A stretch of DNA of 64,000 nucleotides, taken from contig JANTQA010000023.1 in assembly GCA_027625915.1 (NCBI GenBank), positions 868,001-932,000 on the forward strand, in the 5' to 3' direction. The notes beneath the pieces were generated by a model. The model worked only from the letters and a program-made list of their open reading frames with translations, had not been told where the DNA came from and ran no database searches. Every line of letters begins with the position of its first letter. Position 1 is the stretch's first letter. A program made the translations under genes and the position numbers. This document shows, one piece after another, positions 44,231 through 56,133 of this stretch. The DNA comes from Anaeramoeba flamelloides. Lineage: Eukaryota; Metamonada; Anaeramoebidae.

Positions 44231-44910
44231 AGCTTCACCAAGGAGATGTCCAAAATTAAAATAAATTGTTATTGAGTGTAAGTCGCATTAGTGTTTCATA
44301 GTTCAAATGTCTCTAAAAATCCACTTAGCAAAGTAGTACTGTTTGTTGATCTCATCAATAAAAAATAATCCTTGTATATTAGGAAAAAAGCAAACAATTT
44401 CAGAAACAAATCTATATTTTGCCATAATTTTAAATGCTGAATTGCCAATATATAGACTCCAAAGTTGAAATTTTATCTTCCTAAAATTCGTATCAAATTA
44501 GAGATGAGTTGCAAAAAAAAATCGATTTTTTTAAAAAATTGAATAATTAACTAAAGAATAGATTATTTTGAAAAAATTATTTCTAAAATGCCTTCAGTTT
44601 CATTTTTGAGGCACGAACTTTCAACATAATTTAAGGTACCAAAAAATATCAAATTAAGGCACAAAATTTGGATTTTTTTTTTTATATAAATTATTTTGTT
44701 AGAATTTGAATTTGGTTCTTTAATTTGAGTTTTTTTTTGTACCTTAAGTCCAGTTTGAAAATTTGTGCCACAAAAGTGTAACTAACTCTATTATAGAAAT
44801 ATTGATGTAACAACCAACTTGATAAAAAGGACTACAAAACCATTCATACTGTGATTTTTTTGCCAGCTGTTTATCGAGTTAATCTTTGAAATTTAAAAAT
44901 TTAGATCAAA
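44231..44910. repeat. dispersed repeat R, copy 2, interrupted
   Basis: Diverged relative of 15480-15970. The match is broken by the family T MITE at 44595-44785, so the MITE inserted after R had dispersed. Confidence 0.5.
44595..44785. mobile_element. family T MITE, copy 2
   Basis: About 190 bp. Left arm CAGTTTCATTTTTGAGGCAC then GAACTTTCAACATAATTTAAGG; the right arm is its inverted partner, TTGTACCTTAAG..TTTGTGCCACAAAAGTGTAACT. The long arms would fold into one hairpin. The interior is T-rich. Confidence 0.65.
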
Positions 44911-45282
44911 GCTTAATTTCAAAAATAGGGGCAGATTTTTCATCATCAAAAAAAATTTGTTTAATAATTTTTTTTTTTTTTTTTTTTGATAATAATGTAT
45001 TTTACTAAAGTTTTTAATGATAATAACCAAAATAACTTAATAAATAATAATACGATTTAATCATTTTATTTTTTGAAAGACAGTAAAAAAAGAAAAAAAT
45101 AAGAATAATAAAGTTTGTCCATAATTTTGAAAATTGGCTTAGTTGCTTTTGTAAGTTCGAAGTATGATTTATTAAATATTGAAATACAATTATTCGGGGT
45201 AAAAATATTTAGATTTTGAAAATTCATAAAAAAAAAATAAATTTCTAAAAATAAGAATTTTTATTTTCTCTGTAACTTCCCA

Positions 45283-45470
45283 GCTTATGAAAATAATCAG
45301 AAAATCTGGATATCTGAATGAAAAAAATTTAACATTTCTAATATATTAAATAATAATATTATTACTATTTTTAATATTATTAGAAAAAGAGATACATCAT
45401 ATTCATTAGCCTTAGTGGGTAATATATTTATTTTTTGGTCTTTAACATTTTTTCCTAAATCACAATTTAG
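45283..45470 (+). pseudogene. LINE ORF2 3'-end relic
   Basis: Reads AYENNQKIWISE then, after a frameshift, NISNILNNN and SLALVGN. It matches the LINE ending at 25800-25990 (AYENNRKIWISEL, NISNILNNNN, SLLALVGN). The match runs to CCTAAATCACAATTTAG and then passes directly into palindromic element P copy 4. Confidence 0.75.
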
Positions 45471-45690
45471 TATTTCGGGAAGTACGGTCAAGTGCAGTCA
45501 AGTGCAATCAATTATCTAGCTTTTTTTTTACTTTAAGAAATAAAAAGAAAATTTTGTGAAATTAACTTTTTTTTTCATCAAATTAAAAAAAAAGATAATG
45601 CTAGTTTTCCAGAATTCAAAAGGATCGAGTAAAATCGTCGATTTTACTCAATTCTTTTATATTCTGGAAAAACCTACAAACAAATAAGAG
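45471..45690 (+). repeat. palindromic family P, copy 4
   Basis: Begins TATTTCGGGAAGTACGGTCA then AGTGCAGTC (P head) directly after a LINE 3' relic. One M3-like segment with AAATAAAAAGAAAATTTTGT follows, then one M1 hairpin, TTTTCCAGAATTCAAAAGGA/ATTCTTTTATATTCTGGAAAA. The end is AAACAAATAAGAGG and an A-rich tail. Confidence 0.7.
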
Positions 45691-46807
45691 GAATTAAAAA
45701 CACATCAATTAAAAAAATAAATAAAAATATAAAATGAGAATTTTTAATAGTTTTCATTGTAAAAAATATAATTATTTATACAATTTGTTACAAAATAAAT
45801 GTAACAAAATTTTTATTCAACATTCCAAAAAAAAAGTTTAAAATTCAGTAAAATTAATATATATAATTCTTAAAACCAACTATGTTTATTAATTTTCATT
45901 GTAGAGCTGAGGAGACTTTGGAGATTTTTTTTCTTATTGTGATAATTTTTTGGAAAGTTGAAAGGGAATTTTGATCTCTAAATTTTATGATTTACATGAA
46001 TAAAATAAGATTTATCATAGATTTTTTCGAATATTTGAGCCATTTATAACTAATATTATTTAAATACCTTACAAAATTATTTAATTATAGACATATCTCT
46101 GGTTCGGCTAATTATTAATATTTGAATCAAAGATTTTATTGATTTAAATGTTAAGAAACTTTAGAAAATTAGTCGGTCTTTAAAGGGTTCTTTGTTGTGA
46201 CATGATTTTCAAAGTAGCAGTTATAAAATTTTTTAAAAATATTTTTGAATATATCTTTAAGTATTACTTTCTCAATCTTTCGATTATTTACTTCTTGTTT
46301 TATTTTACTTACACTTCTCAAAATAATTGTCAATCTGAAGAAATTGGACAAAAAAAAAAACTTTTTTATGTCATCTTTACCTTTGTATTCATACTTTTTT
46401 TCTTTTCTTTTATAATAAAAGGAAATTGAAAATAAAAAAAAAAAAACAATTGCAAAAAAATGGCTTTTGGGGATTTTCAAGTGCAAGTTCAAATTTGAGA
46501 ACATTTCAAACTTGTAAAAGTAAATGTAAAACAAATGTAGAATGTTCAGAGGGATTTCATGATTTCAGAAAGTTAAAATGGAAATTCTAAAATATTAAAA
46601 TCAAATTTTGGATGTCATTCTAAGATTAAGATGCATTAAATTGTAAAAATTGTTAAATTTTTCATTTTTTCTCAAATAAATCCCCAATGTGTAAATATTA
46701 CTGAGATTACAAAACTTTCCGAAGGGTCTTTTTATACAATATTTCGTTTTGTTCGCCTAAAAATTTAATCCTTAAAACAAATACTTTTCTTAAGTAATTA
46801 AAGATTG
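45691..46807. other. intergenic, no gene seen
   Basis: AT-rich. Overlapping ORFs near 46169-46534 (minus) and 46202-46429 (plus) mirror each other, have Phe/Lys/Ile-biased composition and are judged spurious. Confidence 0.4.
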
Positions 46808-46999
46808 CAGTCAGTTCCACTTTGAAGGAACAAACTTCAATGAAAATTAAGACACGATAACAATCTAAAATTAGGCATACATTTTATATAATAGGTAAAT
46901 AATTTGTAAAAAAAATAATTACAATTTTTGTGCCTTAATTTAATATTTTTTGTGTCTTAAATTTTGTTGAAAGTTTGTGTCTTAAATTTCAAACTGATG
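46808..46999. mobile_element. family T MITE, copy 3
   Basis: Left end CAGTCAGTTCCACTTTGAAG, right end TTTGTGTCTTAAATTTCAAA then CTGATG, complementary over most of about 75 bases per arm. It shares the AAGGCACAAACTTTCAA-type core with 19424 and 44595. Confidence 0.65.
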
Positions 47000-47355
47000 T
47001 ATCAAAAATAAAGCTACTTATTCTTTGAGTCTATAAAATCCGTGAACTGTTTTTCATCATATCTTGAGATCAAGAAGAAATTTAAATTTAAATTTTTCTC
47101 TGATTAGACCATAAACAGTAATTGTTCGACAGTGCCATCTAACAACAATCCAACCATTTTTGAGAAGACTTGATTTTTTCAAAGGTTTTTCTTGAAAAAT
47201 AAATTTAGTTAAATAACTCCTGTTCACTTTTTTTTTTGTCTTTTCTTGAATTATATATATTGTTTTTGTAAATAACTGTTGAGTTTTTTATAATAAATTT
47301 TCTTTTTTTCTTTCGTTGCGATTTGTGGTTTTTATTTTGTGTTTAATTGAAAATA

Positions 47356-47807
47356 CAGTCCAGCTTGCTGTAATCAAAATAAAGCACATAAAAAAAATTT
47401 AATCAAAGTTCCAAAATCAAAAGGATGTTGTTTTGTTATAGAAGATATGGACATTAATTGATCAAATAAACTAATAATAAACCCTACATAAATATGAGAT
47501 TGGTTTCTTAAAGTTCTATTATTTAAAAATAAAGTCTAAAAATGGGGGATCAAATAGGAAAATTTATCTCAAAAAAAAAGAAAATTTCAAAAAAATTGAG
47601 TTTATTATGAAAAATTTTGAATAAATTAAATTTGTAATTTAAATTTTAACTGAAAATATCCTTGGGTTTACTTTCAAAATTGATTTGAACTTAGGTATAC
47701 TATTTGGTAGTCGATTGGATATTGCCTTGGAACAAGAAGAAATAAAAGCACTGATTATATTTTGAAACAAGGATTAGGTCGTTGTACACGCATTATTTTG
47801 ATCAATT
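47356..47807. mobile_element. mariner-like MITE, family Y, copy 3
   Basis: Starts CAGTCCAGCTTGC then TGTAATCAAAATAAAGCAC after a TA. Ends CGCATTATTTTGATC. The interior matches copies 1 and 2 (TTGGTTTCTTAAAGTTCTA, TTTACTTTCAAAATTGATTT then GAACTTAGGTATACTATTT). Confidence 0.7.
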
Positions 47808-48442
47808 TAACTATAATTTCAAACCAAACAATATTTACAATAGACAATATTTTCCAAGTCATTTTCTACAGTCTTTAAGGCCAATCACCTGTTAAAAGAG
47901 ATCTAATTCAACTAAATTCAAACAAAAAGGCCAAAATCCTCACAACCTAATCTTTCAATTAATTTGAATAAATACAAAAAAAAAAAGCAATAAAAAAACA
48001 TAAAAAGAATGAATTAAAAACTTTTTTACTGGTATCTCCACACAAGCAAAATTGAAATTAATTAATCAAATTATTATGAAAAAAAAAATAAAAAAAATTT
48101 TACATTTCATTTTCCTTTTTTCCTTATACATACGTCTTCAAATAGTATCTAGTAATTGGAAGACTTTATTTATTTATTTATTTGAATTATTTTTTTGACA
48201 ATATTGGATGAGATAAGAATATTCTATGAAACAATATTTCGTATTGAATGAAAAGTTAATTATTTTACAATATTTTGTCTGTTTAAAATTCGAAAAGAAC
48301 ATGCCCAAGGTCCAAATTATTTAAAAATTAATTCTTTTTCAACAATTTTTATAATGAGAGCAAATTAAATCTCTAAAAATATCAATTTTCATTGAATGTA
48401 ACAAGATCAATCACTTTTTCTTTCAATTAGAAGAAAAAATAA

Positions 48443-48972
48443 TTGGGAGAAAACTTTGAAAAAAAAATTTCTTTTAATGACTTAGAGAATGATAGTAAGA
48501 TTGACATGAGAGACTTGCCTGTGAAAAATAAACACACTCTTGAAAACTTTTCATCTCAAAAACAATTAAAAAAAGAAAACAATATCATAAAAGTTCTGAA
48601 ACAACACTCAAAAAACAACAGAAAAAAGGGTAAAAAAAGTAAAAAAGTCAATAGTGGCATTTAGCAAACTGTAGATCAATTTTTCCTTCAAAGAAAAATG
48701 GTTGAATTGTGGAAGACATTCACAACTTATATTTTGGGATTTGATTAGGTATATTCCCCAATTCCTACCTATTAAAATTGATCATACTTTTAGATTTCAA
48801 TATTGGTATTTGAATTCTAAATGGGAAAAGAATTTTGCTCCTTTTGGATATTTTTCTTCAATAAATTGAGTTCTCCCAGAGTTGGGTTGTGGTTTCCAGT
48901 TTTGGTTGAAAATGGAAAGCAAAGTGAAAATTTATCCCTTTCAAATTCAAATACCAGTATTTGTTGAACATA
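48443..48972 (+). pseudogene. unrecognised decayed coding patch upstream of Ran
   Basis: Three consecutive open stretches in different frames form what looks like one broken gene. 48443-48664 is Lys-rich (MRDLPVKNKHTLENF, then a Lys/Asn/Gly basic tail). 48676-48870 reads FKEKWLNCGRHSQLIFWDLI, RYIPQFLPIKIDHTFRFQYW and SKWEKNFAPFGYF. About 48860-48968 reads LSSPRVGLWFPVLVENGKQ. There is no ATG at the head. Aromatic-rich, non-homopolymeric composition sets it apart from the surrounding DNA. I do not recognise the family; it may be a transposon protein or a dead gene copy. Confidence 0.35.
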
Positions 48973-49340
48973 ACTAATCGCTTTCTTTAATAGCACACTC
49001 TACAATATTCGATTTGTTTGTGATAGGGCATAAATAAACTCAGTAATAGAAATTACAAAATCTCACTTGATTAATTCCTGTTTCTTGTAAGAATACCAAA
49101 AAAATATGTAATATTCGTTGTTTTAGAATTGATTGGAAAAGTAACCTTAAATTTGAAAAACTTTACGTTACAAATTTTAAAAGTTTTTGTTTTTTTGAAT
49201 TTTGGCATTTATTTGACAGCAAATCCAACAAAATTATAACTTCAATAAAATTAACAAACAAGTTGAAATATGCAGTACTTTTCATTTTTTTTAATTTTCC
49301 TAAAAATTTTTTATTTATTTTTGAAAATAACCTTACAACA
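48973..49340. promoter_or_regulatory. 5' flank of Ran
   Basis: The 370 bp between the decayed coding patch and the Ran start should hold the promoter. No specific element is identifiable apart from A/T runs. Confidence 0.3.
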
Positions 49341-50474
49341 ATGAGTGTAATTTTTTTTTTTTTTTTGTTTTTCTTTTTTATTAATTTATTTAATCCACTT
49401 ACGTAATATTGATCATCTTAAATAGTACGAAGAAATTCCACAAAATGCACACACTTTCAAAATTGTTCTTGTTGGTGATGGAGGTGTTGGAAAAACAACC
49501 TTTGTAAAAAGACATCTTACTGGTGAATTTAGAAAAGAATATATTGGTAAGTTACTTCAATCTTTTTTGATTTGCCTTTTTTCTCTACAAAAAAAGAATA
49601 ACTTTTTGTTTTTCTTTTTTTTTTTGTTCTTCCTTTATTTTTTGATCTGTCTTTTGCTAATTTTTTTATTTATATTTTTTTTTTTCTTATTTCAATAATT
49701 TTTTTTTTTTTTTTTTATCAAAATTATAGCTACTGTTGGTGTTGAAGTACATCCTTTAGTATTTTATACAAACAGAGGACCAATCTGTTTCAATGTTTGG
49801 GATACAGCAGGACAAGTAAGATTTTTCAAAACACTTTTCTTATTTTTTAAAACTTTTTCATTTTATTAATTTCTTCTTTTCAATTTTTTAAAATTTTTTC
49901 TTTTCTTTTGAATTGCTTTTTAAAATTTTTATTTCGATTTCCTGTAACACAAAACCAAAAACCAAAACAAAAACAAAAAATCAAATAAACACCAAACCAA
50001 AAACCAAAACCAAAACAAACCAAAAAGGAAAGATTCGGAGGATTAAGAGACGGATACTATATTGGAGGCCATGCAGCTATTGTCATGTTTGACGTCACAT
50101 CAAGGGATACCTACAAAAACGTTTCTGTATGGTACAGAGATATTGTTCGAGTGTGTGAAACAATCCCAATGGTCTTAGTTGGTAACAAATGTGATATCAA
50201 AGACAGAAAAGTTAGAGCTAAACAAATCATTTTCCACAGAAGAAAAAATATCCCTTATTATGACATCTCTGCCAAATCAAATTACAATTTCGAAAAGCCA
50301 TTCATCTACCTCGCCAGAAGACTTATGAATGACAACAACTTGGTTCTTGAAAAGGCACCAGCACTCGCCCCACCAATTGTTTCTGTTGATCAAAAAGAAA
50401 TGGAAAGAAACGAACAAGAACTTGAAGAAGCCACAAAGATCCCACTTCCTCAAGAAGACGAAGAAGAATTTTAA
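49341..50474 (+). CDS. RAN: GTP-binding nuclear protein Ran
   Basis: Model: join(49341..49346,49426..49546,49730..49815,50028..50474), 219 aa (human 216). Ran is the Ras-family GTPase that drives nucleocytoplasmic transport and spindle assembly. Visible motifs: P-loop GDGGVGKTT (residues 19-27), switch I region [29 protein letters not shown] (Gln71 matches human Gln69), [20 protein letters not shown] and an acidic tail PQEDEEEF (human DEDDDL). Introns are 79, 183 and 212 bp with donors GTAATT, GTAAGT and GTAAGA. The first exon is only ATGAGT; it is the only nearby ATG followed by a donor in phase, so it is less certain than the rest. The last intron ends in a C/A repeat (CCAAAACCAAAAC) without a pyrimidine tract. 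Confidence 0.95.
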
Positions 50475-51779
50475 ATCTTTTTTTCAACCCCTTTCTCTTC
50501 TCTATATCTTTAATTTTTATATTTTTAATTTGAAATCAAAATTAAATTTTATTTCTTTTCATTTATTTTTTTTTAAATCTCATTTTTGCCCCATAAAGTC
50601 ATATTTATCAAGTTTAATTCAAATAAAATACAATTAACACAAGATAAACTAACAACAATTTCTAGCCTAATTCAAAATTATTTCTCAACAAGAATATTTT
50701 TGATTTGTTAGTATTTTTGATTTAATATTTTTCATTTTTTTTTTTTTTTTTCTTTCTTTTTTATTGAATTATTTTTTAAACTTTTGGATAGAGTTCACAT
50801 TTTGATTTTTTTTGGATGAAAACACTCAAAGAATTCCCTTTTTAATTCCATGGAACTAAATGATTCTTTTTTTTATTTTAATGATAATTTTTAACTCATT
50901 ACTTGGCTAAATTTGGTTTTTCCTCGAATCACATTATTCTCAAAATTTAATAATTAATAATTTTTTTTTTCATATTTATTTAAAAGAATCTTATTTTTTT
51001 TCAAAAAATCAGTATTTTAGGTTTTTCTTCTAGAGATTTTAGTTTTCATCATCTTTTGGACAAATCTCTGGTGGGTCCGTGTTTATTCCCTAATATAAAA
51101 TTATTTACTCTGAAATGGAATCAAAAAATTCTTTTTTGTTTTATACCAATTTATAACGATCCGATAAAAGTCTCTTTTCTTTCCTTTCCTTTTTAATGTA
51201 AGAACACATTCATCAAAAAAAAATAGATTTTAATTTTTGGTCTTTATTTAGTTGCGAGGCTCTTTTTTTTTTTTTTTTTGTTATGCATATTTGCGTTTAT
51301 CAGATGAACCAAGAAGCGGAAATAAAACCAGATTACAATATTGAAAAAAAGATATATTGGTAGAAATATTATCTTTTTTAAATTTCAAATATACGTATTT
51401 CTTTTTATTGTTCATACTTCAATTTATGGTGGGTATTTTCAACACACTTACCAATAAAAATGATTTGCTTTAGGTTACTCTATCCAATATTGAAAATCCA
51501 GAAAAAGTAACCCTGTGAAAAGGCAATAATAACATAGTTACTTGCCAATAAACAATACAAAATGTAAAAATATATCAAACCAATTTAATTGTAAGATGGT
51601 ATGATATTTTTTTCTAAAATTTACCACTATTTATACTTTTTATTTTTCAAGATCAACAAAAATCAGCTTGAAAATAACTACACAGACCAAAATAATCACA
51701 ATTTTTAACCGTTAAATATAATTGAACATTAATAATAATAATAGAAGAAATAAATGAAAAAAATAATAACTTTATGAGC
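50475..51779. other. 3' flank of Ran and intergenic DNA
   Basis: AATAAAATACA near 50624 is a plausible poly(A) signal. Beyond it, T-rich and AT-rich DNA without a recognised gene or repeat. Confidence 0.4.
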
Positions 51780-52362
51780 CTGTTATATTTCCTTAATTAA
51801 ATTAATCACTATTTTTTTCTGATTAATATTTTTCGAAATCTAGCTTATAACTTAATTCAATTAAACACTGTGATAAAATTTTTTAGAATAAAAACACTCA
51901 ACCTTTGAAGATCGTAAATATTTTAGAAAAATTACTGTGCATTTTTTTAATTTTTCTTTGAAAAATTTGGGTTGAGAATTTTTTGAAATCAAAGAATAAG
52001 TTAATATATTAAATTAGAATATTTTCCAGAGAGTTTATCTTTTTAGTTTAACATTTTTTTTAAATTTTACTATTTAAAAATAAAAAAAAACATTTGAAGG
52101 CTAAATTAGTCATTTTTGTGAAAATAAAATTCCCCTAATTTAGAATTTGTTTTAGTAAATAAGTTAAAAAAAGAATTTCTAAATAAAATTATACATAATT
52201 TCAAGTTTGAATCCGATCATTTTGGCAAAAAATGTTTTCAAGAAAAAGTTAAATGGTAACTTTATTTATTTTTATTTTTTCAATTCGTTTTTTCAATTTT
52301 TATAATGGAAGATATTTGTTCTGTTTTCGATTTTTAGTGTTTTTTGGGGTCGTAGGGACATA
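51780..52362 (-). mobile_element. TIR element, family I, copy 2
   Basis: Inverted copy of 5778-6352. It ends TTTTTAGTGTTTTTTGGGGT then CGTAGGGACATA; the other end is less well kept. Confidence 0.65.
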
Positions 52363-52747
52363 TTAAAAGCAAGAATTTTAAAAATTTTTTATTGTGAAAA
52401 TTTGATCTAATTCAACTTTTTTAATTATTTTTCATTCTCCGTTTAATTTTAGATAAGTAACAATTTATAAAATTTTGTTTCTATACCCCCACCCTAGATC
52501 AACTCTAAACCGATTGTTTATGAAATATCATTTACAATAAGAATTATTTTGAAAATATTTAAGATTATTGAATTTATGAACAATTAGAATTCGAAAGAAA
52601 ATTTTATAATTAAAAAGTGCAAAAGTCATAAAATAAAAAAAAAATAGCTTGAAAAAAATTTTATAAAAGTTTTTATTATTTGGTTACATTTCAATAGTTA
52701 TCTAGGTAAAAAAAATATAATTTCTATGTATTATTAAAATTTTCTAC

Positions 52748-52830
52748 TTAATTTCCACTTTTAAGAACCAAAATTTGAATCAATTTAAGTCACAAAAAAA
52801 TCACAAATTAAAGCACCTTTTTTTTAAATT
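52748..52830. mobile_element. family T MITE fragment
   Basis: TTCCACTTTTAAGAACCAAA then ATTTGAATCAATTTAAGTCA and CAAATTAAAGCAC resemble the left arm of family T. The right arm is missing. Confidence 0.4.
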
Positions 52831-53404
52831 CTATTTTTATTTAATTATTTTCATCTCTTTTTTTCTTTCTCTATTCTCATATCTTTAGTTCTACTAATTT
52901 TTTCTTCATTTCATTTTTTTGGAGAAAAAGTATCCTATGAGCTCTTCTTTTATCTATAATATAGCTAAGATGGAAAACTCTCAAACAATTTTAGTGTTAA
53001 AGTAAATAAGGATGTGATTTCACTTAATCACCCCCCCTTCAATATTAAATTAATAAATATATAAATAAATATTAAGTAATTAAGAGGGTATACACTTTTT
53101 AGTAATTTTGAGTACTACAGTTTCTGTGAAACTTTATTATCCAAAACAATTCTCAGCCAAATACATTGATATTTTAATAAATACTAGAATGGGATATATC
53201 CTGGTATAATATATTTACATACTATATAAAAAAAAGGAAATCAAAAAAGAGAAAGAAAAAAAAATATAATCAAGAAAAAATAAATAAAAATCATTAATTT
53301 CTTAATCTTATCTAAAATTTGAAATAATTACTTATTCTTTACTTTATTTTTATTTTTAATTCTGAATCGAAAATTTTTTTGATTAACAAATTACTTCGTA
53401 TTTC

Positions 53405-53970
53405 TAAATAATTTCCCAAAATGAATTCTAAAATTCCTATTCCATCATTTGATTCATCTAATTATAGTTTGTGTTCAGAATATCGGATATTTTCTTTATT
53501 TCTTTTTCAGAAATTTATATGTATTAGATGTGTTTATTTACTTTGATAATCATAAATTTATTTATTTTCCATTAAATTTCAAACTCAAAATAATTCTGAA
53601 TTTATTTGAATTTTTTATAAAATTTTCTTTTATTTTGGGTTGAATCTTTTGTAACTGTATTTTGATTTTAATAATTCAATCTCTTTATTTCAATTTTTGA
53701 AATATTATTCTGGTTATTTTATATTTATTTGATAAAAATATTTGAAAAAAAGAATTTTGACAGCAAATTTGTCATAAAATGCTTTGTAAATTATAATAAA
53801 TAGTAATGGGGCGAGAAATTCAAGGAAAAAATAATTTGGATTCATACAAACCAAGAAGATAAAGAAAACCAATCTTCGAAAATAGGTTTTTATCAATTTT
53901 TTTTTTTTCTTCATTTTTGATTTCAACAAATTTATTTGAAATGGTGATCTTTCTAGTTTAATCTTCTAAA
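53405..53970 (-). repeat. dispersed repeat H, copy 2
   Basis: Inverted relative of 8500-9060: TTTATTTTGGGTTGAAT, TTCATTTTTGATTTCAACAA and AATGGTGATC. Confidence 0.55.
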
Positions 53971-54875
53971 ATAAAATATTTGTTTCAAATACACACCTTT
54001 TTTGGGTGTATGTTTTTTTTTTTGTTTACTATTTGATTAATTTCGATCATTTGTATAAACACATCTCTATATCTAAAACCTAATTTAATAAAACCTACAA
54101 TTGAACCAAAAAAAATTTCCAAAAAATTGAAAAATGACAGATTTCAACTCTGATTTAATTTGGTTTGTTTTCAATTCACAGAAAGAATTGTGAATAATAT
54201 TGCAGTTTCAAGGTTTTAATATCCCATTGTACTCAAAAAATATTTTTCAATAATGTTTACACAATTAAAATTTTTCAAAAAGGTAAATGTACCTACTCCC
54301 TTAAATAATTAATTTTTTTCTAACAATTATTAAATTTTGTAATAATCTTAACCCAAATGAAAGGACTACATTTGTGGCGTATTGGAAGTCTTACTTTTAA
54401 GTGTCCCCACTAAAAACAAAAGTATTAATTTCAGAATGAAAAAAGAATTCGATCAAAAAGATTTGTAATAACATTAGACGTACAATACTATTGTTTGAAT
54501 AATTTTTTTTAAACTTAAAGAAGTGTAAATTGAATTTTTGCAAGACAAGAATAGCGCAATCCATTCAAATATTTTCAAGACTTTTTCGAACTTTCAAAGT
54601 GACAGTGGCAATGTTTCAGTCTCTGATATTATTTAATATTTTTTCAAATTTCAAATACTTGATATACACTTTGTTTAGTTCAAAAAAGGATAAAAAAAAA
54701 AATTAACAAAAGATAAAATTTTGGAATTTAATTGAAATTTTTCATAAGTTATCTATAAGAAAATTATTTGTTACCTTTTAATTAAAAGAAACTCTTTTCA
54801 TTAAAACCAGAAAGTGAACATTATATAAATTATATGTTTTTAAAATGTTTGAATATAAAAAATTTTAAAATTTAA
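53971..54875. other. intergenic, no gene seen
   Basis: AT-rich. ACCTACTCCCTTAA near 54290 resembles the right end of the TTAA elements (GCTACTCCCTTAA), but no element body was found beside it. Confidence 0.35.
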
Positions 54876-56133
54876 GGTTCCCGTTTTGAAAAAAAAGTGA
54901 AAGAGGAAAAAAAGTAAAACACTTTTTTTATTTGGGAAAATTATTAAATTTCAAATTTGGTCAAATTCTCATTTTTTTCAAAATAGTCAATCCCATTGAA
55001 ATATATTGACTTTGGGTATTTAAAACCCCCTTTATGGGTAGGTTAAGTTATGTTAGGGTATATTAGAGTATGTTAGAGTAGATTTGGGTGGTTTTTATGG
55101 AATATTAGGGAATTTTGATTAGGATTTTAAAAAAAAAATAATTAAGGGAGGAATTAGATTTTTGGAACTTGTTTTAAAGGAAAAAAAAATTACACTTGAT
55201 TTTGGTGTTTAAATTGGGGTTTGGTATAAATTTTTAAAAAAATTTACTATTTTTTTTTTTTATTGTAATTTAAGGGAGGAGTTTAGAATTCCTCTTGTTT
55301 GCCCGAATTCCTAAACTTGAATTTAGAAATCGTATAAAAGATTCAAACATAGTCTTATTATCTACTAGAGCTAATAAAGATATTGAATCTGGTTTATTAA
55401 TAATATTATAAATAATATTATTATTTAAAATAAGTGAAAAATTATTTTTTTCTAATTCAGAAATCCACATTTTACGATTATTTTCATCGGCTGGGCAGTT
55501 CCAGAGAAAATGATCCAAATCTTCAAAAAAATTTACTATTGATGATTTCAAGATTTTGATTTTTCTACAATTTAAGTAATAAAAGACAACCAATCGCAAA
55601 ATAATATGTTTGTCTTTTCCTCACACAATTATAAAAAACCATTAAAAACTTACATACCTTTAATTATCAAGAAACTCTTCCAAAATATGAAAAAAATCAA
55701 TTTGACCAATTTTGAAATATTACCAAATTTGAAATTTAATAATATACCCTTTTATTTTCAAACATTACTGAAAAAGAAAAGTAAAATCAATAAAAAGAAT
55801 AAACCAATTAACTTCAAATAATAAACCATTATATTATTTTCAATAAACCCAACAAATACAATTTAAATCTACTTTCATATCGAAATTCAAGGTGTGGTTT
55901 TAGGGATACGAAAAATAGTCAATTTTTTGAACAAATTTTTAATAATTGATCAATCAAAGAAAAGCCCCTACCTAAAGATAGTATTAAAAAACCTGTTATT
56001 GTGGCGAATACTTCATTTTGCCTTTATTTATTTATTCTTTTTTTCATTGATCTTACTTTTCATTTTCAGGTTCTATTAATGTTCCCAATTAAAAAAGGTG
56101 TTAAACTTTTTTTCCCTGTTTCACTTTTTTACC
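54876..56133. mobile_element. TIR element, family K, copy 3, with LINE fragment inside
   Basis: The left end has TTCCCGTTTTGAAAAAAAAG then TGAAAGAGG; the right end is CCCAATTAAAAAAGGTGTTA then AACTTTTTTTCCCTGTTTCAC and TTTTTTACC. It is three times longer than copy 1, mainly because a LINE 3' fragment (55262-55600) lies inside. The right part repeats TTACTTTTCATTTTCAGGTT, as in copy 1. Confidence 0.55.
55262..55600 (-). pseudogene. LINE ORF2 C-terminal fragment
   Basis: Open minus-strand frame with FEDLDHFLWNCPADENNRKM, WISELEKN, SLLALVDN and a final GIRANKR. It aligns with the end of the LINE at 25770-26015 and includes its 3' terminus (TTAAGGGAGGAG on the + strand). The EDLDHFLWNC half of the zinc knuckle is intact, so this is a 5'-truncated insertion of the same family, in better reading frame than the long copy. 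Confidence 0.8.

Noticed and set aside
46169-46534. 121-codon minus ORF and its plus-strand mirror
   Set aside because: Both strands are open over the same AT-rich stretch with homopolymer-like composition, a usual artefact; no motif.
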